A stretch of DNA of 64,000 nucleotides, from the NCBI GenBank assembly GCA_964519955.1, contig CAZFLM010000032.1, positions 5,318 to 69,317 of the forward strand, in the 5' to 3' direction. Shown here piece by piece: positions 1-9,094 of the stretch. Origin of the DNA: CAZFLM01 sp964519955 (GTDB taxonomy: Bacteria; Armatimonadota; Chthonomonadetes; Chthonomonadales; CAJBBX01). Made by a program: the position numbers and the translations under genes. The notes under the pieces are model-generated. The model was not told the DNA's origin, made no database searches, and saw only the letters and a program-made list of their open reading frames with translations. Numbering within the stretch: position 1 is the first letter of the stretch; each line of letters opens with the position of its first letter.

Positions 1-1965
1 GCCGACCAACTCGCGCAGGTCGACGGTCCTGGGCTCGACCACCTGCCGGCGCGAGAACGCCAGTAGCTGCCTCGTCAGCGATGCGGCGCTCTCGGCAGCC
101 TGGTACGCCTCCTCGAGCCGACCACGCACCTCGACATCGCCGCCCGCCGCCACGCGTGCCAGCTCGACGTTGCCCATGATGGCCGTCAGCAGGTTGTTGA
201 AGTCATGCGCGACCCCGCCCGCGAGACGCCCGATCGCCTCCATCTTCATCGCCTGCTGCAACTGCTCCTGAAGTCGCCCTCGCTCGGCCTCCGCCTGCCT
301 GCGCCGCGTGATCTCGCGCACCGAGACCAGCCGCGCCGGCTGATCGTGGAACGTGATCCAGCGCCCATCGATCTCGGCGAACGCCACGCTGCCGTCCTCC
401 CGGATCATCTCCACCTCATAGGTGCCGCTCTCACCCGAGGCCATCGCCTGTTCCACTCGCTGCGCAGAGTCCGGGGTGAAGCGAATGCGCTCCAGAAGGG
501 GGTGGCCGATGAGTTCCGCAGGCATGCTCAAGCCGAGCAGGTTCGCGATTCCCTGGTTGGCATCTCGGATGACCCCGCCGACGTGGACGAGGATGCCCTC
601 CCTGGTCATTGCCGACAGGTAGCGGAACCGCTCCTCGCTGTCGCGGAGGGCCTGATCGGCCATCTTGTGCTCGGTGATGTCGATGACGACGGCCGTGTGG
701 CCCTGCGCGGGATCGGACGGGTCGATCGGGCTGATGTGGATCTGCACCACAATCTCGCGCCCGTCCTTCCGCCGGAACGTCGCCTCAACACTGGTTACAC
801 CGTGGTCGCGCCCGCGGCCGTAGAGTTCCGTTCCGGCGCGCTCGTACTCCTCCTCGGTCCGGTAGAGCATCCGCGAACCCGAGCCCACCAGTTCCTCCGG
901 TGCGTAGCCAGTTAGCTGCGCGAAGGCTGCGTTGACGCGGGTGAAGGAGCGGTCCGATACCTGCGCGAGTCCGAGGGGCGTGGCGTCGTAGACGCTGCGT
1001 AGGACCTCCTCCGAGCGCCGGCGCTCCGTGACGTCGGTGAGCACGCCGATCAGCAAGCCGTCGGCCCTCGCGTCCGCGATCTCCACACGCCGGACGGTAC
1101 CGTCGGCGCACGTGATGTTGTACTCCCGCGGCTCCGTACGCCCGCCGTCGGCGATCGCCTCCACGTCCGCCTGCCACTGCTCCTGGACCTGCCGACGGTA
1201 GGCCGGATCGGGGTAGGCGCGGCGGAACCACTCGTCGAAGGTGCTCACCTCCGACTGGGCGTACCCGAACATTTCGAGGGCGCGCCGGTTCCAGACAACA
1301 GAGCCCCGCTTGCGATCTGCCCACGCGATCGCGAGCGGCGACAACTCCAGGATGGTCCTGAGGCGCTGCTCTTCGTCGCGGAGGCGAACAGCGGTGGTCG
1401 ACAGACGGCGGTACATCACTTGCCAGATGTAGACGCCGAAGACGGAAGCGACAAAGGAGCCGACGAGCAGGAGCCACGCGGCAGGGGAGCGCACGACGGC
1501 GGCCGGGTCGTACGTGAGCGGCAGGTAGCCGGATACCCAGCCGGCGGCTACCAGGGCACAGGACCCGATCGCGACACACGCGGAGACAAACCACCGGCGG
1601 TGACCCACGACGGCCAGACACAGGAGGCCGACGACGATCGGGGGGATCCCGCTGCTGAAGAGGCCCCACCGGATGAGGCCCGTGATGCCCAGAAGGAAGA
1701 AGACGATGCTGTAGAGGAACACGCGCAGGGTGGGCCGTATCCGGTGGCCCAGCCACGGCAAGGACAGCAACACGGCATAGAGCGCGCTGTTGACCACGGA
1801 GTGCCACGACTGCTGCCCCACGGTGGCCGCTCTCACCCACACGAGTATGGTGAACAGAACCGCCCCGGGCGAGAGGATCTTCACTGCCCGGTCGAGCAGC
1901 AGCACACCGGCCCCGATATCGGCCTCGCGAGCGTCCGCTGCGCCGATCTCATGCACCACGCCCAT
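1..1965 (-). CDS. PAS-domain sensor histidine kinase (C-terminus cut by window edge)
   Basis: Membrane sensor kinase; 655 residues are visible and the frame runs off the left edge, so the ATPase domain is not seen. The frame is open from a stop at 2071-2073. I chose the ATG at 1965 because a G-rich Shine-Dalgarno-like stretch lies just upstream. Order: an N-terminal block of about six hydrophobic segments (roughly residues 25-185), ending in a juxtamembrane region with the sequence YIWQVMYRRLS; then three PAS/PAC-like modules (around 190-310, 320-440, 450-570, with motifs such as EYNITCADGTVRRVEIAD and TFRRKDGREIVVQIH); then a HisKA H-box GRLAGGVAHDFNNLLTAI with the phospho-acceptor His near residue 587. 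The H-box type (AHDFNN) is typical of hybrid or PAS kinases that signal to two-component regulators. The ligand is unknown. The HD-GYP receiver protein at 3170 is a possible but unproven partner. Confidence 0.9.
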   Translation of the reverse strand, partial: MGVVHEIGAADAREADIGAGVLLLDRAVKILSPGAVLFTILVWVRAATVGQQSWHSVVNSALYAVLLSLPWLGHRIRPTLRVFLYSIVFFLLGITGLIRWGLFSSGIPPIVVGLLCLAVVGHRRWFVSACVAIGSCALVAAGWVSGYLPLTYDPAAVVRSPAAWLLLVGSFVASVFGVYIWQVMYRRLSTTAVRLRDEEQRLRTILELSPLAIAWADRKRGSVVWNRRALEMFGYAQSEVSTFDEWFRRAYPDPAYRRQVQEQWQADVEAIADGGRTEPREYNITCADGTVRRVEIADARADGLLIGVLTDVTERRRSEEVLRSVYDATPLGLAQVSDRSFTRVNAAFAQLTGYAPEELVGSGSRMLYRTEEEYERAGTELYGRGRDHGVTSVEATFRRKDGREIVVQIHISPIDPSDPAQGHTAVVIDITEHKMADQALRDSEERFRYLSAMTREGILVHVGGVIRDANQGIANLLGLSMPAELIGHPLLERIRFTPDSAQRVEQAMASGESGTYEVEMIREDGSVAFAEIDGRWITFHDQPARLVSVREITRRRQAEAERGRLQEQLQQAMKMEAIGRLAGGVAHDFNNLLTAIMGNVELARVAAGGDVEVRGRLEEAYQAAESAASLTRQLLAFSRRQVVEPRTVDLRELVG

Positions 1966-3169
1966 ATGGCGCCCCCCTACGACGAGCTGTACGACACAGC
2001 CGCATACCGCATTCGCGACGGCCGATCGGCAGCGTGTGCTGCCGGGCCATATGCTCCGCGTGCCGCCAACTCAGCTCGGGGACTGCAATGGGGTCAATCT
2101 ATGGGCAGGGCGGGTGCCGACCCGTGCCTGGCGCCCAGAACTCCAGGTGGGTCAACAACATTATAGTCGGCACAGACGGGCAATTCGTCACCGATACGCC
2201 GCCGCATCTATCTCGATGCCGTCGCGCGCCCGCCGATGTGGCCCTGGCGCGTTACTTTGGCGCCTTATGTCCGGCCGCAGCAGGAAACTCGCTTTGGATG
2301 GCGAAACTCTGGCAGTGTGGCACGGAATGTGCCAGGGCCGATGCGATCGAACCTGGAGCCGCCGTTCTGACTGCGCTGCTGGCTCGGTTCGGTCCTGCGC
2401 GGCTTCGAAGGTCCGCGCTGCCGGCCAGTATCGTCGTGCGCGGTTGTTGGGGGAGCCGCAGCATCGACCGGCGCGGGATCGCCAGGCTCCGCCTGGCAGA
2501 CGACAATCAGGTGCGGGCGACGCGCCCGCGAAGCGCGGTTCAGCCGTCCGCAGCCCAGGTCTGCCCCCAGTGGCGCGACGGCAAGTGCTGTATCGCCCAG
2601 ATGCGGTTCCGCCCCAGCATGGGGGGCGGGCCGCCTGGCGGACCGCGATACCCACGTCCTGCTGAGCCCTGACCCGCAAGTGCGGGCCTATGTGCCGTTC
2701 GCGCCGATCGCTGACGGGCCGCCATCGCCGATGCTCGGCCGGAGTTCGCCGCGCCGCTCGGGCCCGGCCACACGCCGAGCGCGGACTTGAGATGCCCCAA
2801 GCGCCAGGCGCATGCCAGGGCGGATTCCGTCGCCCCGGCCTGCCGCGCCCGAGCACGCGCTCGCGGCGAGGCCCATGGCGTCGCAGTACCAGCCCCGCTT
2901 CGGGCGAGTTGACCGGTTCGAAGGCAGGCCGGAGCCACGCGCTGGTCACTGGCGCAGGAAGCCTGCCGAAGCCCGTCGTAGACGTTGCGCGCGCCGATGC
3001 CGAAGTCCGCCGGAAGGGGCACAAGCGCCGTCGGCGGCCTGTTGAGCCGCGTCCGGCAGATCCATACCGCAGATACCTGGAGCAGAATTCGCTGAATAGT
3101 ACCAAAACTGTTGACTCAGCACGGACAACCTGGTAAACTACCACGCACGATGTCTTTCGGAGTACAGAC
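1966..3169. other. About 1.1 kb without a recognisable gene
   Basis: The stretch lies between the 5' end of the kinase (minus) and the HD-GYP gene (plus). Several overlapping open frames exist on both strands, but they are rich in Arg, Pro and Ala, lack ribosome-binding sites and show no motif I recognise, as expected from high GC by chance. It could be decayed coding sequence or a long regulatory region. The last 100 bases are less GC-rich and hold the promoter annotated separately. Confidence 0.5.
3111..3139 (+). promoter_or_regulatory. Sigma-70-type promoter for the HD-GYP gene
   Basis: TTGACT at 3111-3116 and TAAACT at 3134-3139 are separated by 17 bases, in an AT-richer island. The expected transcript start is near 3146, giving a leader of about 25 nt that carries CGGAG at 3158-3162, seven bases before the ATG at 3170. 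Confidence 0.7.
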
Positions 3170-4189
3170 ATGCTGCCCGAGTCCCTGAACGGGCCCCTCC
3201 CAGTCCCCAGGGAGTGGTGCCAGGATGTGGACGCAGTCTCGGCGCGCGTGCTGGTCGTCGGCAACGATCGCACGGCGAGGTCGCTCATCGCAGGCTCGTT
3301 AGCCGACACCGGCCTCCGCATCGCGGCTGTCTCCAGCGCGGCCGACGCGCTGGCCCAGTTGCGAACATCGCCCTGCGACCTCGTCCTTTGTGACGTGGAT
3401 CTGCCCGGAACCAACGGGATCGCCCTTGCTCGCTCGGTAGCCGAGCGCCATCCGACACTGCCGGTCGTGTTGGTCGGCGCCCTGCCCGAGGACATGGACG
3501 AACACGCCTCGCTGCCTTCCTCTACGTGCGAGTGCCTCGCCAGCCCCACCGACTGCGCGGCCGTGGCCGAAGTCGTCCATCAGAGCATCGACCGCTGCCG
3601 CGAAGAACGGCGCCGCCTCCTGTCCCACGACACACGCATCCTACTCGCGCCGCTCAAGGCCCTCGCGGCGGCAGTCGACGGCAAGCAGCACGCCCACGCC
3701 GCCCACTCGTCGCGCGTCGCGGAGATGGCTTGCGCCATCGGCGAGGACATGGGCATCGACGAGGACGAACTCCGGTTCCTCGAGCTTGCCGCCACGGCCC
3801 ACGACATCGGCAAAGTGTGCGTCCCGGACGCTCTGCTGAACAAACCGGGCAGGCTGACCCCCGACGAGTGGGAGATGATGCGCGCGCACCCGGAGAAGGG
3901 CGCGGCAATGGTCGGAGACGTGCAGGAACTGGCATACGTGGCCGAGATCATCCGCCATCATCATGAACATATGGATGGCCACGGATACCCGGACGGCCTG
4001 CGCGGCGAGTCCATTCCGCTCCTCTCCCGCGTCATCGCCGTCGTCGACGCGTTCGAGGCAATGACCAGCGACCGGCCCTACCGCTCGCGCCTCGATGTCG
4101 ATGACGCGGTCTCCGAACTCTGCCGCTGGGCAGGGCGCCAGTTCGACCCCGTCGTCGTACACGCTTGCGTCACCCGCTACGGCCGCTAA
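3170..4189 (+). CDS. Receiver-HD-GYP response regulator (c-di-GMP phosphodiesterase type)
   Basis: 339 aa, soluble. Residues about 25-140 form a CheY-like receiver: the phospho-acceptor Asp is in LCDVDLPGTNG, but the usual Lys of the last strand (KP) is replaced (LASPTD). Residues about 165-335 form an HD-GYP domain with HSSRVAEMA, the HD pair in TAHDIGK, HHHEHMDGHGYPDGL (the GYP motif) and VVDAFEAMTSDRPYR, so the metal ligands appear intact. The family hydrolyses c-di-GMP to pGpG/GMP. The start is supported by CGGAG upstream and the promoter at 3111. A hairpin terminator follows. The missing receiver Lys may weaken phosphorylation-dependent switching. Confidence 0.92.
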   Translation: MLPESLNGPLPVPREWCQDVDAVSARVLVVGNDRTARSLIAGSLADTGLRIAAVSSAADALAQLRTSPCDLVLCDVDLPGTNGIALARSVAERHPTLPVVLVGALPEDMDEHASLPSSTCECLASPTDCAAVAEVVHQSIDRCREERRRLLSHDTRILLAPLKALAAAVDGKQHAHAAHSSRVAEMACAIGEDMGIDEDELRFLELAATAHDIGKVCVPDALLNKPGRLTPDEWEMMRAHPEKGAAMVGDVQELAYVAEIIRHHHEHMDGHGYPDGLRGESIPLLSRVIAVVDAFEAMTSDRPYRSRLDVDDAVSELCRWAGRQFDPVVVHACVTRYGR

Positions 4190-4210
4190 GGGCCGGCGCT
4201 TCAGATACGC

Positions 4211-4252
4211 ATGGCCCCGGCCGCCGCACGATGCGGCAGCCGGGGCCATTTT
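4211..4252 (+). terminator. Rho-independent terminator after the HD-GYP gene
   Basis: A long GC-rich inverted repeat (ATGGCCCCGGC at 4211-4221 pairing with GCCGGGGCCAT at 4238-4248, extended by GCCGC/GCGGC around loop ACGAT) followed by TTTT at 4249-4252. It lies 21 bases after the stop at 4189 and just before the end of the convergent GH32 gene. Confidence 0.75.
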
Positions 4253-4273
4253 GCCGTCTGGGCCCGAGGAACG

Positions 4274-6187
4274 CTACGGCTGCTTCGGCCAGGCGCTCTG
4301 CATCGGGCACACGCGGACCGACACCACGCGAGCGGAGCCGCTCGATACCGTCAGCCCCAGCTTCTTGTTGGCCGGCCTCGGACGGTAGAACGAGGTCATG
4401 GACATCGCCCCGTCGTTGCCGAAGACCTCGAGCGACCCGCGGTCCACCAACACGCGCAGCGTGATCTTCCCGTCGACCGCCGCGAGCGGCGCGGTCTTGC
4501 CCAGGCAGGTCACCGCCTTCGCGGCCGCGTCGTAGCGCACCTTCTCGCCGCGAACCTCCAACACCACGTCGGACGCATCGCGCAGCTCGACGGTCAGCTC
4601 GATGTCCACCAGCTCACCCGTCACGCCTGCCAGCAGATCGACGCCCGGCTTCAGCACCCGGTTGCGCACGACCTTGGCCGGGCCGCGCAGCTTCGCCACT
4701 TCGCGAACCGGGTAGCGATAGAGCCGCAGGCCGTCGGGCGTCTCCTTGAGCGTCAGCGTGCACGGCAGGCTCATCTGCTGGTTGAACGGCATACCCGCGA
4801 ACTCGCTGCCCGCCATCCACGCGATCTGGATGCGGCGGCCGTCGGACGGCGGAACGTCGCTGTAGGACTGCACCGCGTAGTAGTTGCCGCCGAAGTCCAC
4901 CTGCTGCACGCCGGTCTCAGGCGTGAACTTCTCGCCGCCGAAGTCGCCGACCATGTAGTGGCCGTTGGCGCCGGTGAGCACCCACTTGGTCGCCCCATCC
5001 TTGCCCTCGATGGGCGCCTCGAAGAAGTCTGGGCACTCGCTGCAGCCCGGCACGGTGATCCGCTGCAGCTCGGTCCAGTTCTTGAGGTCCGGCGAGCCGA
5101 ACAGCGCGTAGATCTCCCCGTCCAGGTAGAGCGCCATCACCCACTTGCCGCTCGGCGCGTGCCACACCACCTTCGGGTCGCGGTTGCCGCCGATGATGTG
5201 CTTCACCACCGGGTTCGCGGAGTACTTGGTGAAGGTGCGGCCACGATCCGTGCTGTAGGCGATGCACTGCGTGAAGGGCACGCCCTTCGACTCCGGCGAG
5301 GTGTCGCCCGCGGCCGTGTAGATCGCGACGATCGTCTTCTCGCCGCCCTTCTGGAAGCCGGCCGTGTTGCCCTCATCGACGACCGCCGAGCCGGAGAAGA
5401 TGGTGCCGAGCGCGTCCGGCTCGATGGCGTTCGCAAGCTGCGTCCAGTGCACCAGGTCCTTGCTGACCGCGTGCCCCCACGTCATGTTCCCCCACTGCGT
5501 GCCGAAGGGGTTGTGCTGGAAGAACAGGTGGTACTCGCCCTTGTAGTACACCAGCCCGTTCGGGTCGTTGGTCCAGCCCTTGGCGGGCGTGAAGTGGAAC
5601 TGGGGCCGATAGGTCTCGGCGTACAGCTTGCTAACCACGATTGCCTCCGCGTATCTCTCGGGACCCATCTCGATCTGATCGATGTTGATGTGCCCCCAAC
5701 CGCCCGTCGCGCTGTCGACGATCTGGATCTGCGCCGTCTTGCCCATCAGGTCCTGCACGTCCCAGGTCGCCCAGTCGAGAGCCTCGCTGCCGCCCGCCCG
5801 ATCGTTGGGGCCGGTCGCCTTGCGCACCGCCTTGCCGTCGACGAGCAGGGCGATGTACGTCTGCTCCAGGTTCATGCCGCCGCCGAGGAGGAAGTTGATG
5901 TAGCGGCGCTGGATGGTGAACGGCGGCGAGGTGAGCGTGCCAACCGTCGCGTCTGCGCCGAAGTACGTGTTCACCAGGCGCTTCCCCTGGAACCCGCTGA
6001 CCGGCATCTGGCCTGCCAACGTGCCGGCGGCCGGGCCCGGCCCGAACGCCGTGCCGGTCACCTTCCAGTCGCCATAGGTCTCCTGCTCGAAGTCGGCGAT
6101 GACGATCTTGTCGTCCGCGCTGCGTCGCGCCCCTGCGGGCACTGCACACGCGGCCACGATCGCCAGGGCCAACGCGAAGTTGCGCAT
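4274..6187 (-). CDS. Secreted GH32 fructan hydrolase (levanase/invertase type)
   Basis: 637 aa with a signal peptide (about 1-20). Residues 25-175 look like a jelly-roll carbohydrate-binding module (starts IVIADFEQETYGDW). The GH32 five-blade propeller starts near 195: WTNDPNG at 205-211 carries the nucleophile Asp208, RDPK at 336-339 the transition-state Asp, and ECPDFFE at 384-390 the acid/base Glu384. A C-terminal beta-sandwich ends with the family-typical region DRGSLEVFGNDG. All catalytic residues are present, so it should release fructose from sucrose, levan or inulin outside the cell. The start has GGGAG upstream. It is divergent from the aldolase gene at 6315. Confidence 0.95.
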   Translation of the reverse strand: MRNFALALAIVAACAVPAGARRSADDKIVIADFEQETYGDWKVTGTAFGPGPAAGTLAGQMPVSGFQGKRLVNTYFGADATVGTLTSPPFTIQRRYINFLLGGGMNLEQTYIALLVDGKAVRKATGPNDRAGGSEALDWATWDVQDLMGKTAQIQIVDSATGGWGHINIDQIEMGPERYAEAIVVSKLYAETYRPQFHFTPAKGWTNDPNGLVYYKGEYHLFFQHNPFGTQWGNMTWGHAVSKDLVHWTQLANAIEPDALGTIFSGSAVVDEGNTAGFQKGGEKTIVAIYTAAGDTSPESKGVPFTQCIAYSTDRGRTFTKYSANPVVKHIIGGNRDPKVVWHAPSGKWVMALYLDGEIYALFGSPDLKNWTELQRITVPGCSECPDFFEAPIEGKDGATKWVLTGANGHYMVGDFGGEKFTPETGVQQVDFGGNYYAVQSYSDVPPSDGRRIQIAWMAGSEFAGMPFNQQMSLPCTLTLKETPDGLRLYRYPVREVAKLRGPAKVVRNRVLKPGVDLLAGVTGELVDIELTVELRDASDVVLEVRGEKVRYDAAAKAVTCLGKTAPLAAVDGKITLRVLVDRGSLEVFGNDGAMSMTSFYRPRPANKKLGLTVSSGSARVVSVRVCPMQSAWPKQP

Positions 6188-6215
6188 CAGTCACTCCCGA
6201 TCCGGCTGGATAACA

Positions 6216-6229
6216 GGAAGCACGCTTCC
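6216..6229. promoter_or_regulatory. Possible operator palindrome between GH32 and aldolase genes
   Basis: GGAAGC-AC-GCTTCC is a 6+6 inverted repeat in the 127-bp divergent region between the GH32 start (6187) and the aldolase start (6315). It resembles LacI-family operators, which often control sugar genes. No regulator gene is adjacent, and a 12-bp match can arise by chance in such DNA. Confidence 0.25.
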
Positions 6230-6314
6230 CGCGTCGTATTGTTCGGTGCGGGCCGCCGGTTGCCCTGCCGATGCCCGCCCAACACACGCCGCTTCCCTAC
6301 CAGGAGACCACTCG

Positions 6315-7109
6315 ATGCGTTCCAACACCGTCAAGCACGCGCTGCGCCAGGACCAACCGCAGGTCGGCACGTGGCTGTCGCTGGGCAGCCCCATGGCCGC
6401 GCGATTCATGGCCCGGGCCGGCTTCCATTGGCTCACGGTCGACCTGGAGCACAGCCCCATCGACATCCAGGACGCCGCCACCATCTTCGGGCAGGTGGCC
6501 GACGCGGGCGGCATCCCCCTGGCGCGCGTCCCCTCGAACACGCACGAGAACGTGAAGCGGGTGCTCGACGCCGGCGCGTTCGGGGTCATCTTCCCCATGT
6601 GCAACACGCGTGAGGAGGCCGAACGTGCCGTGGCGGCCTGCAAGTATGCGCCGCAAGGCAAGCGCTCGGTGGGTGGCGGCATGCACGCGCTCAACTTCGC
6701 GACGACGCCCGGCGAGTACTACGCCAAGGCCAACGACGAGATCCTCGTCATCGTGCAGATCGAGCACGTGGACGCGGTGGCGCGCTGCGAGGAGATCCTG
6801 AGCGTGCCGGGCATCGACGCGTGCTTCGTCGGCCCGAACGACCTGCTCTCGTCGATGTGCCGCGTGCCTGCGATGGAGACCGACGAGCCGGAGTTCGTCG
6901 AGGCGATGCGCACCATACTGGCGACAGCGCGCAAGTGCGGCGTGGCCCCGGGGCTGCACGTCGGCGACGCCGCGATGGCCCAGCGCCGCATCGCGGAGGG
7001 CTGGCGCTTCGTCGCCATCTCCAGCGAGCTGGGCTTCATGCAGAGCCGCGCCGAGCAGGTGGCCGCGGAGGTGATCGGCGGCGCGGGCGCAGGGGCGGTG
7101 CGGTACTGA
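6315..7109 (+). CDS. HpcH/HpaI-type class II aldolase
   Basis: 264 aa, cytoplasmic. The frame is open further upstream, but the ATG at 6315 has CAGGAGA eight bases ahead and begins the conserved fold (MRSNTVKHAL). Family signatures: VDLEHSP at 42-48 with the catalytic His46, a metal-binding Glu in VQIEH (Glu150) and Asp176 in VGPNDL. Members cleave or form 2-keto-3-deoxy sugar acids, for example 2-keto-3-deoxy-L-rhamnonate aldolase. With a GH106 rhamnosidase and GH29 fucosidase in the window, a deoxy-sugar acid role is plausible but not shown by sequence alone. Confidence 0.93.
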   Translation: MRSNTVKHALRQDQPQVGTWLSLGSPMAARFMARAGFHWLTVDLEHSPIDIQDAATIFGQVADAGGIPLARVPSNTHENVKRVLDAGAFGVIFPMCNTREEAERAVAACKYAPQGKRSVGGGMHALNFATTPGEYYAKANDEILVIVQIEHVDAVARCEEILSVPGIDACFVGPNDLLSSMCRVPAMETDEPEFVEAMRTILATARKCGVAPGLHVGDAAMAQRRIAEGWRFVAISSELGFMQSRAEQVAAEVIGGAGAGAVRY

Positions 7110-7126
7110 AGCCCAGCGCCATCAGT

Positions 7127-7405
7127 CCACCGATGAACGGAGATGCACGGCGATAACGTCAAGGGCCTCGAACCGCAGATGGACGCAGATACACGCAGAC
7201 AAAGTCAAGGGCCGGGAACCACCGATGAACACCGATCTGGACGGATAGCGGCGGATGTTGGGCGGCGATGGTCGGTCGATGTGCCCTGGCCATTCCATCC
7301 TGCTCTGATCGGCAGCGATCCGTGTTCATCTGTGGTTCCAGGCCCTTGACCATACATGCGGCCATCCGCGGCCATCCGCGGCCATCCGCTGTTCAAGGCC
7401 AGGCC
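7127..7405. repeat. R1 interspersed repeats, head-to-head, between convergent genes
   Basis: The gap 7110-7411 holds no gene. Forward R1 units (ACCGATGAACGG, GTCAAGGGCCTCGAACCGCAGATGG, GTCAAGGGCCGGGAACC) fill about 7127-7255. Reverse units (ATCCGTGTTCATCTGTGG, GGTTCCAGGCCCTTGAC, then three tandem GGCCATCCGC) fill about 7310-7405. The two halves are roughly complementary and could fold into a cruciform or transcript hairpin between the aldolase and the minus-strand gene. Confidence 0.75.
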
Positions 7406-7411
7406 GCCGGG

Positions 7412-8764
7412 CTAGCGTGGCCCCTTCCGCTGCGGGCCGTCCTTCCAGACGTAGGTGTAGTTGACGTTCTTGCCCCAGAAGATGTTGCCGGTCTGGATGC
7501 CCAGCGCCATCTTCTTCCAGCGTGTGGTCGGTACCGGGATCCGGTACGTTCGGCTCTCGTGCTTGCGCGGGGACGCGTAGAGAGACGGGTAGTTTCCCGC
7601 CAGGAAGGTCCAGTTCTTGTCGTCGTTGCTGCCGTGCAGCCCGACCGAGAAGCTCACGAAGTCGCCCTCGCCGGCGCCCGCACTGGACCCGGTGTCGGCT
7701 GCCTTCGCCGTGATGATGATCTCGCCGCCCGGCGCCACCATGTCGATGGGCGCGTTCCAGGTCACCGCAAGCGACGTCGTGGGCGCTCCTTCCCGGTTCG
7801 GGTTGACCCAGGTGTGCCGGCTGATGCCGGCCTGGATGGTCCCGCGCGCTCTCTGCGGACCGTCGGCGTACTGCTGGATGGCCTGCTCGATGTTCGGGTT
7901 GTCCGACCAGACGACGCTGTCGAAGAGCACCCAGGCGCCGCCCGCCGGGATCTGCTTGGCGGAGCCGGTTGGCTTCGGCGCGGCTCCGGGCTTGGCCGCG
8001 CCGCCGGGCTGCCACTCGGCGATCGACGGCTCCATCGCCGCCACGCGCTCGAGCTGCCGGTCGATGAGCTGCACATAGTTTGCGTACTGCCAGTGCCGCC
8101 GGCCCGTGATCCACTTGTTGGTCTCGGCCTCGCGGATCGCGTCGGCGAGCACGCCGCACTCGGTCCGTATGAGGCGCAGCAGGTCGCTGGTCTCGCGCAG
8201 AGCGGCGGCGCGGGCACTCGCGGAGCGGCCAGCCTGGGCGTCCACCTCGGCGGAGAGCTTCGCGATCCACCTGCCGATGGCCGCCTCCTGCGCGCGATAC
8301 GCCGGGTCCTCCCACTTGGGCTGCTGCCGCGGGAACGTCTGGCCCATGTGGACATACTCGTGCGTCATGGTCGACGCAAGCGACACCAGGAACGACGACT
8401 GCGGGTCGTACGGACGGTTCGCCTTGGTCGCCGCGGCGCGGTCCCGGTGGCTCTGGTTGATCGTCATCGTGTTCGTGTCGACACCGCCGTAACCCAGCTT
8501 GCCCGCCTTGACCTGGGCCGTTGTCTCATGGTTCGCGATGAACACGTAGTCGCGGATTGCTCCGAAGCTGACTTTGCCGCTGCCAAAGTCGGTGAGCAGC
8601 TTACTGGCGAGCGCTCCCTCGCCGAGCCGCGTCAGGGTCTTGGCGATGAGCGTCACGGTGGCCTGACCGGGCTTCTGGGCTTGGGCGCGAGCCGGCGCCA
8701 CGGTCAGGCCGACGGAGAGTACAACAAGCGCGATGGACCCGGGCAGGTGTGTCCTTGCTCGCAT
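7412..8764 (-). CDS. Secreted putative zinc metallopeptidase-like protein
   Basis: 450 aa with a signal peptide (about 1-28, cut after ARAQA). The full family was not recognised. HEYVHMGQ at 135-142 matches the HExxH zinc motif, and AYRAQEAAIGRW with Glu160 could supply the third ligand, an arrangement seen in gluzincin-like proteins. A Gly/Pro/Ala/Lys linker (about 240-270) separates a C-terminal beta-rich domain of about 180 residues (AWVLFDSVVWSDN to the end). GTTAGGAGG precedes the ATG. Monocistronic and divergent from the sulfatase. Peptidase activity is inference from one motif. Confidence 0.7.
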   Translation of the reverse strand: MRARTHLPGSIALVVLSVGLTVAPARAQAQKPGQATVTLIAKTLTRLGEGALASKLLTDFGSGKVSFGAIRDYVFIANHETTAQVKAGKLGYGGVDTNTMTINQSHRDRAAATKANRPYDPQSSFLVSLASTMTHEYVHMGQTFPRQQPKWEDPAYRAQEAAIGRWIAKLSAEVDAQAGRSASARAAALRETSDLLRLIRTECGVLADAIREAETNKWITGRRHWQYANYVQLIDRQLERVAAMEPSIAEWQPGGAAKPGAAPKPTGSAKQIPAGGAWVLFDSVVWSDNPNIEQAIQQYADGPQRARGTIQAGISRHTWVNPNREGAPTTSLAVTWNAPIDMVAPGGEIIITAKAADTGSSAGAGEGDFVSFSVGLHGSNDDKNWTFLAGNYPSLYASPRKHESRTYRIPVPTTRWKKMALGIQTGNIFWGKNVNYTYVWKDGPQRKGPR

Positions 8765-9094
8765 AGAGGCGCCTCCTAACAGGTGTTCGACGTGCTATTT
8801 GATCGGTAGGCCGCCAACTCCTGCTCAGGGCCGGATCTTGCAGGAGTCGCGCAGCTCCGCAGCGTAGCACAAGACGAGCCAAGACACGCGCCGGCGTTTG
8901 CGGCAACCGATAAACAGCAATGAACCCCGCTCAGGCACATCGCGACAGGATGGAGCGGCGTGGCTTCATCGCATCAGCTTGGTCGCCTGACATCTGCCGT
9001 GATCCCGGCCGATCCGTGTTCATCTGTGGTTCCAGGCCCTTGACGTGATCTGCGTTGATCCGCGTCCATCTGCGGTTCCAAGAGAGCGAACGCC
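8765..9094. repeat. Divergent intergenic region with R1 repeats
   Basis: 330 bp between the start of the metallopeptidase-like gene (minus) and the sulfatase (plus). About 8992-9083 consists of reverse-oriented R1 units (GATCCGTGTTCATCTGTGG, GGTTCCAGGCCCTTGAC, TGATCCGCGTCCATCTGCGG) and ends 11 bases before the sulfatase ATG. The remainder shows no gene or clear promoter. Confidence 0.7.

Noticed and set aside
4211..6613. Very long open frame on the plus strand opposite the GH32 gene (800 codons)
   Set aside because: It mirrors the GH32 gene; His/Arg/Leu/Val-rich composition and no motif or ribosome site. High-GC antisense frame.
7127..7405. CRISPR array, because of short repeated units
   Set aside because: Units are degenerate, both orientations, variable spacing, no regular spacers and no cas genes anywhere in the window.
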